Shown here piece after piece: positions 1-5,826 of a stretch of DNA of 22,760 nt (positions are counted from its first letter, which is position 1; every line of letters starts with the position of its first letter). The stretch lies in assembly GCA_934700345.1 (NCBI GenBank), contig CAKUXP010000033.1:1-22760 (forward strand), read 5' to 3'. A program made the translations under genes and the position numbers. The stretch is from an uncultured Fibrobacter sp. (GTDB lineage: Bacteria; Fibrobacterota; Fibrobacteria; Fibrobacterales; Fibrobacteraceae). The notes under the pieces are model-generated. The model ran no database searches, was not told where the DNA came from, and was given only the letters and a program-made list of their open reading frames with translations.

Positions 1-356
1 GTGACGTCCTCTACGCGGCGGACCGATACGCCGGCAAGGTACATCTCGATGAGGGATTCCTCGACGGACGATTCGCGGCGCTTGTAGCGTTCGATGATGG
101 CCGTCTCGAAGGGTGCCAGGCGGAGTTTCGGGACGGAGAGCTCCACTTCGCCAGCGGACGTAAGCAGTTTGCGCTGATAGTGGCCGCTACGGTAGTTCTG
201 GCGCCCTTCGGTGCGTTCATGCTTTTCGGCGTGGCACAGCTCGGCTGCCTCCTCGTCCAGCATCGTGTTGAGGGTCTCCTCGATGGTCTTCCGGATGACT
301 CCTTTCAGATCGTTCTTGAGGCCTTCTTCGTCGATTTTGATTATATTGTTGTCCAT
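1..356 (-). CDS. IS256-family (mutator-type) transposase, N-terminal part, cut by window edge
   Basis: This minus-strand frame is open from the ATG at 356 to the window edge (118 codons). The translation begins MDNNIIKIDEEGLKNDLKGV and continues with the family-typical blocks RQNYRSGHY, LTSAGEVELSVPKLR, ETAIIERYKRRE and IEMYLAGVSVRRVEDV. This matches the N-terminal, DNA-binding part of IS256/mutator transposases; the DDE catalytic residues would lie beyond the window. An AAAGGA Shine-Dalgarno sits 7 nt before the ATG. A probable terminal inverted repeat lies just upstream at 363-378. Nothing visible here is broken, so this copy could be intact and active; whether it is cannot be told from this end. 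It faces away from the exported-protein island, and a second IS256-type remnant lies on the other strand at 5345-5566. Confidence 0.9.
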   Translation of the reverse strand, partial: MDNNIIKIDEEGLKNDLKGVIRKTIEETLNTMLDEEAAELCHAEKHERTEGRQNYRSGHYQRKLLTSAGEVELSVPKLRLAPFETAIIERYKRRESSVEESLIEMYLAGVSVRRVEDV

Positions 357-362
357 AGGATG

Positions 363-378
363 GTCCTTTTTAGGTTGG
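363..378 (-). repeat. Probable terminal inverted repeat of the left IS256-family element
   Basis: Read outward from the gene (plus strand), the sequence GTCCTTTTTAGGTTGG lies just before the transposase start. It closely matches GTCCTTTTCGTGGTTGG, found just beyond the 3' end of the second IS256-type remnant (5590-5606). This is what the two ends of one IS type should look like when each is read outward. The match has a one-base gap and few mismatches. The outer boundary near 378 is therefore an inference from the end of the match. Confidence 0.5.
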
Positions 379-462
379 TGTCTTGGTCGATTTCAAATCT
401 AAAAATTGGAACATCCTATTTTTTTACCCCCTTACAGGAATTTGCGAAAGAAAAATATACGT

Positions 463-720
463 TACCGGAATCGTCGGCTTCTTGGAGTTGAGAACAAGGG
501 GAGCCTTGCCTTCGGCGGCGAGAGCCGGGTTGTAGCGGAGCAGAGTCCAGTAACCGGAATCCACAGCCTTCTTCTGGTGTTCGAGCTGGCTGTTCAGATC
601 GAAACCGTGGTTGATGCAGGGACAGTAGCAGATGATCAGCGACGGACCATTGTGTGCTTCCGCTTCCTGGAGAACCTTCAGGGCCTGGGCGTCGTTTGCG
701 CCGAGGGCGATACGGCCCAA
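463..720 (-). pseudogene. nifJ: Pyruvate:ferredoxin (flavodoxin) oxidoreductase remnant, distal fragment
   Basis: The minus-strand translation contains IALGANDAQALKVLQEAEAH, GPSLIICYCPCINHGFDL, QKKAVDSGYWTLLRYNP and APLVLNSKKPTIPV. These are highly characteristic of the C-terminal, thiamine-diphosphate-binding part of PFOR, the enzyme converting pyruvate, CoA and ferredoxin to acetyl-CoA and CO2. Homology stops after PTIPV at about 463; the frame then reads unrelated sequence to a stop at 424, so the true C-terminus is missing. It lies in a different frame from the fragment at 794-961, from which it is separated by a palindromic repeat. No start or usable full-length frame exists, so this is a dead remnant. 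Confidence 0.85.
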
Positions 721-721
721 C

Positions 722-792
722 TATGACGACCGTTCGGCTCACGCCTCACTCTCGCCAACACGACTTGTTAAGACAAGTCGCTTTTGGCTCAC
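722..792. repeat. Palindromic interspersed repeat, copy 1 (short form)
   Basis: This begins TATGACGACCGTT, ends TGGCTCAC and contains the perfect hairpin arms CGACTTGT and ACAAGTCG (761-780). It splits PFOR coding sequence exactly between the conserved segments MSYKNV and IALGAND and shifts the frame. It is related to the longer copy at 967-1062, sharing both ends, the TCACTCT(C/T)GCC block and the hairpin. The arms differ but compensate (CGACTTGT/ACAAGTCG versus CGACTCGT/ACGAGTCG), so the stem is conserved rather than the exact sequence. Confidence 0.65.
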
Positions 793-793
793 A

Positions 794-961
794 GACGTTC
801 TTGTAGCTCATGGCGATAAGGCCGAGGTCCTTCTTGCCGGCGCGCTTACCAGCGGCAGCGAAGAGGGCGACGGCGCCACGATTCGTGGACTTGGAAGCCT
901 GTCCACCCGTGCTGGAGTACACTTCGGTATTGAGGACGCAGATGTTCACGTTTTCACCGGT
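794..961 (-). pseudogene. nifJ: Pyruvate:ferredoxin oxidoreductase remnant, middle fragment
   Basis: The minus-strand translation reads TGENVNICVLNTEVYSSTGG, then QASKSTNRGAVALFAAAGKR and KKDLGLIAMSYKNV. This is the conserved thiamine-diphosphate/Mg-binding stretch of PFOR (the NxxVxxTEVYSNTGGQ and S.KSTPRGA..FA..GK region). In intact enzymes it runs straight into the segment found at 463-720. Here a repeat intervenes and the frame changes. Upstream another repeat copy interrupts it. Small deviations from the family consensus, such as SSTGG for SNTGG and STNRGA for STPRGA, fit relaxed selection. Confidence 0.85.
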
Positions 962-966
962 TGCCC

Positions 967-1062
967 TATGATGACCGTTTGCGCTAGACTCTTGTGAGGC
1001 TCTCCGGTCGGCGTTCACTCTTGCCTCCGACGACTCGTTATGACGAGTCGCCTACGGCTCAC
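967..1062. repeat. Palindromic interspersed repeat, copy 2 (long form)
   Basis: This runs from TATGATGACCGTT to ACGGCTCAC. It contains the perfect inverted repeat CGACTCGT-tatg-ACGAGTCG at 1031-1050. Compared with copy 1 it has about 25 extra bases in its left half. It separates the middle PFOR fragment from a probable third fragment at 1064-1138. No ORF of its own is apparent, so it is non-coding and resembles a REP/MITE-class element; the family is not one I can name. Confidence 0.65.
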
Positions 1063-1063
1063 G

Positions 1064-1138
1064 GAGCTGAGAATCGAGACGCACGTAAGTGGTTTCGCCG
1101 CAGCCCTTACCGATACAGGCTTTTTCTATTTGTGCGTT
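1064..1138 (-). pseudogene. nifJ: Possible third PFOR fragment (GCGET region)
   Basis: The minus-strand frame reads EKACIGKGCGETTYVRLDSQ. This resembles the PFOR block around SGACSGCGETPYVKLxTQL, where cysteines bind a [4Fe-4S] cluster next to the thiamine-diphosphate site. Order and strand agree with the two downstream fragments. In intact PFOR about a hundred or more residues would lie between this motif and the GENVN block, so that part has been deleted as well as interrupted. The fragment is short (25 codons), so the call rests mainly on GCGET and its position. Confidence 0.55.
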
Positions 1139-1163
1139 CCCCACTGGCGTGGGTCGGGCTATA

Positions 1164-1249
1164 TTTTAGGGGCGGCCACCTTTGCTTCGCTCGTTGTCCG
1201 CCACCTAAAACCGAGACCACGGTCTCGGCCCCAAGGGGTCACTACCCCT
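1164..1249. repeat. Cluster of three non-coding hairpins
   Basis: Three stem-loops follow one another. TTTTAGGGGCGG (1164-1175) pairs with CCGCCACCTAAAA (1198-1210), with one bulged A, across a loop of about 22 nt. CCGAGACC-ac-GGTCTCGG (1211-1228) is perfect. AGGGG-tcacta-CCCCT (1234-1249) is shorter. None is followed by a T-run, so a simple intrinsic terminator is unlikely. The block sits between the nifJ wreck and the AT-rich operon and may be another interspersed repeat. Confidence 0.5.
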
Positions 1250-1340
1250 AACGCGAAATCTCGTGTTTTTGGAATTGATTAATTGTTGGACTTTAAAATG
1301 CACGTTTGTCTGTAGAATTTTTGTATCGTTGATCACTAAA

Positions 1341-1376
1341 CTTCTTTTTTTTATTATTTTTTTTCAAAAAAGAAGG
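1341..1376 (+). promoter_or_regulatory. AT-rich hairpin covering the ribosome binding site of the 1382 lipoprotein gene
   Basis: CTTCTTTTTT (1341-1350) is perfectly complementary to AAAAAAGAAG (1366-1375), with a 15-nt loop. The right arm contains the AAGAAGG Shine-Dalgarno that ends 5 nt before the ATG at 1382. In RNA the stem would be mostly A-U and weak, so any effect on translation would be mild or temperature sensitive. Low complexity of the region could produce this by chance. Confidence 0.35.
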
Positions 1377-1381
1377 TTGCT

Positions 1382-1828
1382 ATGTTTCTAAAACAATTAA
1401 TGATGTTTTTTTCCTTGTGTGGAATACTTTTAGGATGCTCAGACCAGAAGGACTCATCAACCGACTTCAACAAGAATCAAAATGAAATCGTTTCCATGGA
1501 GCAAAAAACCACCTCAAAAGATTTTTTTTATGAGAAAAAAGTGACAGGTGATTCTAATCGATTGAGTTTGCAGAATGGAACAGGATATGCGATGATTGAG
1601 ACTTATTGCAAATATATAGGTAAATGTATAGATTCGTTGAATACCATTGTTGAAAAAAAAATAGACAGTTTAAAACAAACGGACAAGTTTAAGACTCTTA
1701 TGAGTGAGCATATCAGAAAAAATGATTCCCTGAAACAAAATGGACTCTTGTCGTCACAACCTAGATTTCCCAACCCAGAAGGTTTTTTCCGATTTCTTAT
1801 AATCCACAAGCTGTTAGAGAAAAAGTAA
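1382..1828 (+). CDS. Small lipoprotein of unknown function
   Basis: A 148-residue protein with a hydrophobic N-terminus ending in a lipobox (GILLGC, lipidated Cys at residue 19), so it should be exported and anchored by SPase II processing. The rest is polar, rich in Lys, Ser, Asp and Asn, and partly helical (IVEKKIDSLKQTDKFKTLMS); no known domain is recognised. A Shine-Dalgarno AAGAAGG sits just before the ATG. The stop codon overlaps the next start by one base (TAATG), so it is translationally coupled to the 990-residue protein. Base composition is clearly more AT-rich than the genes to the right of 5.8 kb, which suggests an accessory origin. It may be a partner or processing factor of the large exported protein; no function can be assigned. 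Confidence 0.8.
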   Translation: MFLKQLMMFFSLCGILLGCSDQKDSSTDFNKNQNEIVSMEQKTTSKDFFYEKKVTGDSNRLSLQNGTGYAMIETYCKYIGKCIDSLNTIVEKKIDSLKQTDKFKTLMSEHIRKNDSLKQNGLLSSQPRFPNPEGFFRFLIIHKLLEKK

Positions 1829-4800
1829 TGAGAAGATTATTTATAGTTTTATTGCTAACAATTGTTTTTTTTGCAGAAGCCGCAACTCATTGTGAAAGTC
1901 TTGACCAATATGTAAATTTTGGTTACGATGTTGAGTCAGTAAAAAATGCAATTTTAGCAAACCTAGAGCAGGACTTTCGTCAACAGTGTGAACAAGCCAC
2001 TGGCTCCAGCGATATTTTCTTTTATTCTGGAGAATGGGTGAATACGTGTGAAGGTCAATCAGACTCAAAAAACGGCTATATAAAATCAATTACTAGATGT
2101 GATTTTTGTGATGGCGCAAACATTCAATTGCAATTGCAGATAGAAGAAAACGCTTGTAATGCAGGTTGCAAAAAGAAAAATACCACCTGCATGAGAATGG
2201 CTTCCGGCTGGGGCGGTGAAATAGTTAAGATAAACCCCAATGGTGGTGATTGTGGAGCGTATGACCCCACTCTTCCAAACTGTTCGGAATCAAGTTCCTC
2301 TGAAAGTGAACAATCATCATCTTCGGAAATTCAAAGTAGTTCTTCAGTTGAGTCATCTAGTTCGGATTTGGGGAGTTCTTCTTCAGAAGAAAAAACGGAA
2401 TCCTCCAGTTCAGAAGATTTTGATTCATCTTCTAGTGAAGAAAACGATGATAGTTCAAGCAGCGAAGGTAATTGTGGAGAAGGTGGAGACCATTGCGGTG
2501 GTTCAAGTGGCTCCGGAGGTGGAGGTACGTACTGTCAAATTGACGATGACAATTGGGAAACGCTGTCCCGGTTACCCAACATACATCGGGATATTTATTT
2601 TGAACCGCCCTATATGATAAATAGAGACTATGCATATCTGCTAAATTGCTATTGTACCGGGACACGGGCTGTTGCATGTGATTTTGCAAATTTTGGACTT
2701 GTACAAGGATATGAACCCGTATCGATGCCTTTGTGCGGTCTTCGGGAAGGTTATTGGTGTAGGGGAATATCGGACGGTGCGTGTGATTATACGGGTGTTA
2801 CAACCAGAATATACTATTCAGATTCTCCGGAATCAGTAGGATTTTCTTGGGGTGCTGCAAATTTCGATAATTCAGGAAGTGTTCTTCCGATAGAAACTGA
2901 CTGGCAAACAGTTTTTCTTAATCACAATGGCATTATCTCACATCAGTTCTCTATCAGACATCTTCTTCCAACGAATGTTTTGTATTACGATTTGGAAAAT
3001 ATGGTCCATGAAGCACTTCCTGCATTCCCCGATATGAATAAACTTGTTGCTTATTGTATGGGTGAATGGGTCCCTCATGATGATGATTGTTTCGGAACAG
3101 AAGATGAAGTTAATCTCGCTTTACAGGATTCTTCTGACGAATGTGCCGTTTCTTATGGAATTCCGCATTATGAAACGGATCTTTCTAGCCGTGGATGGTG
3201 TGTTGTTGGTGAATGTGAGGCGGCCGAACCATATTCAAGTGCAGAAGAACTTTCCAGCTCGTCTGCGAAGAATAGTTCTTCTAGTTTTGGGGAAACTTCA
3301 TCCTCGGAAGAGGAAATCTCTAGCTCTGAGGAATCTTCTTCGTCCGAGGAATTAAGTTCATCTAGTGAATTCGGCTTATGCAAATCTCTCCCATTTGGCT
3401 ACATTCCCGATGACCCGAAGAACACTTGCTTTGAAAGTAACGGCAAATGCTATAGATGTAATGCAGCACGCCGTGCAGATGAATGCGATAAAGACTGGAT
3501 GTGGATTTATCCTTATACTCCAGACAAATATTTCTTCACGGAAATTGATTGTACCAATGGAGAAAGAAAAGACAACAACAGGGTTGGACAATGTCCCGGC
3601 TTCCCAATGGAGGACTTGCCTCATAATCCCGAAAAAGCATGCATCGCACACAATGGGAAATGTTACAGATGTAAATCCGAGAACAGTTATGTCGATTGTT
3701 CTCTTGACTGGCTTTGGATTGGCGACTATTTTGGGTCACACAATATTGGTTGGTGGTACGAAGAGGTGGATTGCGATAATCCGTTTGAAGAGAATGATGA
3801 CGAATTAATAGTTAATGTGTGTGTAGATGAGAGTGTTTTGCGAAAGCAGGCTGCAAAAGAATATTACCGACAGTACGAAGATTCTTCAATTGAATATTCT
3901 GTTGATCTTACAAAACCAGAAAAAAAGTTTGATGCTCTTGGACGCGATGGAATTATTAAACAATCTTCTCATATGATGCTGTATCAAAAAAATATGAGTA
4001 TGCCTCAACGGAAAAATGAAACTTCTGTTGTTTTGCAGATACCATCAGTAAGTAGTGCGGATTATTGTGATAGAGATTTTTCTGGGCGTTGGAACTGCAA
4101 CAGGAATAAAAATGGATTGGAAAAAAGAGTTTGGTCTGTTGATAAATTTGTTGATCCAATAAAATGTAATATAAAGAAGGGTCGTGATTATTGGTATTTC
4201 ACAAAGAATACTGATCCCGAAACCGGTAAGGAGGTCTCCAGAACTTATGTTGGTGGAATTACGTGCGCATGGCCTAATGTGACGGTTAATCATGAACCCA
4301 AATCACAAAAAAATGAATTAATATACTCAAATGGAAAGATTGTCGGTGCAAAAGCAATTGTTGAATACAGGTTCTATACGCATACAACTTTGGGTGAAAA
4401 TAATCATATTGTCATGAAAACTGGGGATGTTTTTTTAGATGGTCATGTAGTAACAGAAAAAGAAGAAAGTACATACGAAAAACACGAACTGGGACACGAA
4501 TTCTATAATGAATGTGTCTCCTATGATGAGATTGAAGAAACAGGAACTTTCGAATGTACAGTGAAGATTTCTGGAACAATGTCGATAGATAAGAGAACTA
4601 AAATACTTAATGACGCGGTTACTGCCGACTTGACTGCAAAGCGAAATCTTTTTGAAAAACAACATTTGCAGGATAGATTAAATAAAGCTCAGGAAAAACT
4701 TGATAAATCTAGAGATCTCTTCCATGCTGATTTCGGTACAGATGGATATGCAGGAAAAAATGATAAACTACCCAAAAGTTATGTATGCCCGAATTTTTAG
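1828..4800 (+). CDS. Large exported Ser-linker, Cys-rich protein with C-terminal HExxH motif
   Basis: A 990-residue protein with a signal peptide (hydrophobic residues 4-15, likely cut near AEAATHC). Two poly-Ser/Glu linkers (about 152-213 and 470-514) divide it into an N-terminal Cys-containing part, a middle region (about 236-465), and a C-terminal half. The C-terminal half starts with two tandem Cys-rich modules of about 60-70 residues (517-576 and 588-650), each with NGKCYRC, C..DW.WI and a closing DC. It then has a region ending in HELGH (residues 886-890, nt 4483-4497) and a helical, charged tail (about 930-965). HELGH fits the HExxH zinc site of metallopeptidases; some uncharacterised predicted zinc proteases, for example the DUF922 type, also have HExGH followed by a helical tail, but I cannot confirm that family. 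Many cysteines suggest a disulphide-bonded extracellular protein. Middle gene of a three-gene overlapping operon. Function unknown. Confidence 0.85.
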   Translation: MRRLFIVLLLTIVFFAEAATHCESLDQYVNFGYDVESVKNAILANLEQDFRQQCEQATGSSDIFFYSGEWVNTCEGQSDSKNGYIKSITRCDFCDGANIQLQLQIEENACNAGCKKKNTTCMRMASGWGGEIVKINPNGGDCGAYDPTLPNCSESSSSESEQSSSSEIQSSSSVESSSSDLGSSSSEEKTESSSSEDFDSSSSEENDDSSSSEGNCGEGGDHCGGSSGSGGGGTYCQIDDDNWETLSRLPNIHRDIYFEPPYMINRDYAYLLNCYCTGTRAVACDFANFGLVQGYEPVSMPLCGLREGYWCRGISDGACDYTGVTTRIYYSDSPESVGFSWGAANFDNSGSVLPIETDWQTVFLNHNGIISHQFSIRHLLPTNVLYYDLENMVHEALPAFPDMNKLVAYCMGEWVPHDDDCFGTEDEVNLALQDSSDECAVSYGIPHYETDLSSRGWCVVGECEAAEPYSSAEELSSSSAKNSSSSFGETSSSEEEISSSEESSSSEELSSSSEFGLCKSLPFGYIPDDPKNTCFESNGKCYRCNAARRADECDKDWMWIYPYTPDKYFFTEIDCTNGERKDNNRVGQCPGFPMEDLPHNPEKACIAHNGKCYRCKSENSYVDCSLDWLWIGDYFGSHNIGWWYEEVDCDNPFEENDDELIVNVCVDESVLRKQAAKEYYRQYEDSSIEYSVDLTKPEKKFDALGRDGIIKQSSHMMLYQKNMSMPQRKNETSVVLQIPSVSSADYCDRDFSGRWNCNRNKNGLEKRVWSVDKFVDPIKCNIKKGRDYWYFTKNTDPETGKEVSRTYVGGITCAWPNVTVNHEPKSQKNELIYSNGKIVGAKAIVEYRFYTHTTLGENNHIVMKTGDVFLDGHVVTEKEESTYEKHELGHEFYNECVSYDEIEETGTFECTVKISGTMSIDKRTKILNDAVTADLTAKRNLFEKQHLQDRLNKAQEKLDKSRDLFHADFGTDGYAGKNDKLPKSYVCPNF

Positions 4801-5344
4801 TTTTTGCATAGCTCTAATAACATCCTTGGTCTTTTCTCAAGATGGTATAGCATCAAGGGATGTTTATGGTGAGTATTGCTTTACGGAGGACGATGACAAA
4901 ACGGATTATTGGGTTTTGAAGAAGTATAAGTCGAATAAACCGTATTTATTTTCGTATTCCCAATGCTCATATGATTATTATCATTCCATACTTCCGGATT
5001 ACGCTTACCTTTTTGTAGGTCCTATATCGATGATTGTGAATTCGCTATTTGACAAGGCAAAACCGGCAAGGTGTATGCCGAGCTATTATTCAGAGAAAAT
5101 GGTTTATGAATCTTATGAAAAAATTTTATGGTTCTCAAAAAAATATGAACTTGAAACAGACAGCCTGTTTGGACACTACTTTATTATAAGATGGAATGTC
5201 GATTATGATTCAAGTTATGTTCGATTAAACGCTTCCGGTTTCGCAAGATTCTACATTTCCGGCTTCTGCACCGAAGAACAGCTGAAAATAATAGAAAATT
5301 CCCCCCAAAAAAAAAGCACCCTGAATAATTCTATCTTTCCCTGA
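4760..5344 (+). CDS. Secreted hypothetical protein, third gene of the island operon
   Basis: About 194 residues. The N-terminus (MINYPKVMYARIFSFCIALITSLVFSQ) is a signal peptide. The start at 4760 is preferred because AGGA lies 4 nt upstream; ATG 4781 would give a more compact signal peptide but has no Shine-Dalgarno. The frame is open from 4700, but that upstream part simply overlaps the preceding coding region. The gene overlaps the end of the large exported gene, so it is probably coupled to it. The mature part has Tyr/Ser/Asp-rich stretches (CSYDYYHSILPDYAYLFVG, WNVDYDSSYVRLNASGFARF) and a few Cys; no family recognised. Its TGA falls right at the junction with the IS256 remnant, so the C-terminus may be truncated or altered by that insertion. 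Confidence 0.7.
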   Translation: MINYPKVMYARIFSFCIALITSLVFSQDGIASRDVYGEYCFTEDDDKTDYWVLKKYKSNKPYLFSYSQCSYDYYHSILPDYAYLFVGPISMIVNSLFDKAKPARCMPSYYSEKMVYESYEKILWFSKKYELETDSLFGHYFIIRWNVDYDSSYVRLNASGFARFYISGFCTEEQLKIIENSPQKKSTLNNSIFP

Positions 5345-5566
5345 AGAAGTTTTACACGCTCCGCCGAATGGCTGGAGAACAACGCCGAGGAATCCATGAC
5401 CTGCTACAGCTTCAACGAGGGCTGGTGGCGACGCATCCGAACTTCAAACTGCATCGAGCGACTGAACAAGGAAATCAAGAAAAGAACGAAGGTCGTGGGA
5501 GTGTTCCCCAACCCGGAATCCTGCGAATGGCTCGTTGGTTCTCTGTTGATGGAACAGGTATCCTAG
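5345..5566 (+). pseudogene. IS256-family transposase, C-terminal remnant
   Basis: The frame ending at TAG 5564-5566 reads SAEWLENNAEESMTCYSFNE, then WWRRIRTSNCIERLNKEIKK and RTKVVGVFPNPESCEWLVG. This is the conserved C-terminal end of IS256/mutator transposases (RTxNxIERLNxEIxRRTxVVGxFPxxxS). The N-terminal and catalytic parts are absent and there is no start, so it is a relic. It ends in LLMEQVS where many relatives continue for another 20 or so residues. Its orientation is opposite to the IS256 gene at the left edge, so the two are not the ends of one simple copy. Confidence 0.85.
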
Positions 5567-5589
5567 ACCTCGGTTAAGTCTCATCGACT

Positions 5590-5606
5590 GTCCTTTTCGT
5601 GGTTGG
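5590..5606 (+). repeat. Probable right terminal repeat of the IS256-family remnant
   Basis: GTCCTTTTCGTGGTTGG lies 23 bp past the transposase stop. It matches the outward-read sequence before the other IS256 gene (363-378) with one gap and few mismatches. The match ends at GGTTGG in both places, which marks the likely outer limit of the element near 5606. Confidence 0.5.
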
Positions 5607-5631
5607 AAACGACAAGCTAGAAACTTGACTG

Positions 5632-5661
5632 TCCCCGGGATTCGTTTCCCGGGGATTTTTT
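5632..5661 (+). terminator. Strong intrinsic terminator
   Basis: A perfect 9-bp GC-rich stem TCCCCGGGA/TCCCGGGGA (5632-5640 and 5647-5655) with a 6-nt loop is followed by six T. It would end plus-strand transcription leaving the IS remnant and possibly read-through from the three-gene island operon, which has no other visible terminator. Confidence 0.85.
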
Positions 5662-5779
5662 GCTGTTTTCAGCCACGAACGGATTTACTTGACGATGATA
5701 ATCCGTGAAGGATAAACTCTAAGTTAAATCTGGGTCTTTTTACGAGTTCTGGATTTACTTGATGGAGAATCTGCGGTAT

Positions 5780-5810
5780 AAAAAAGGAAGCCCGAGCGGA
5801 CTTCCCTTTT
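5780..5810 (-). terminator. Terminator of putP, probably bidirectional
   Basis: On the minus strand GGAAGTCC-gctc-GGGCTTCC (with one G-U pair) is followed by TTTTTT, just downstream of the putP stop. On the plus strand the same stem is followed by CTTTTGGCTTTTTT, so it could also stop plus-strand transcripts. Confidence 0.8.
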
Positions 5811-5826
5811 GGCTTTTTTACTTTGA

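Noticed and set aside
411..422. ACATCCTATTTT shared with 21661-21672 as a possible common control site
   Set aside because: A 12-base match between two places is expected by chance several times in a window of this size, and the contexts differ.
722..1062. CRISPR-like array from the repeated palindromes
   Set aside because: Only two copies of unequal length exist, separated by PFOR coding sequence rather than spacers, and there are no cas genes.
3168..3383. Antisense Ser/Glu-rich open frame opposite the second Ser linker
   Set aside because: Ser-Glu repeats written with TCT/TCC and GAA codons read as Ser/Glu/Leu on the other strand, so the resemblance is automatic.
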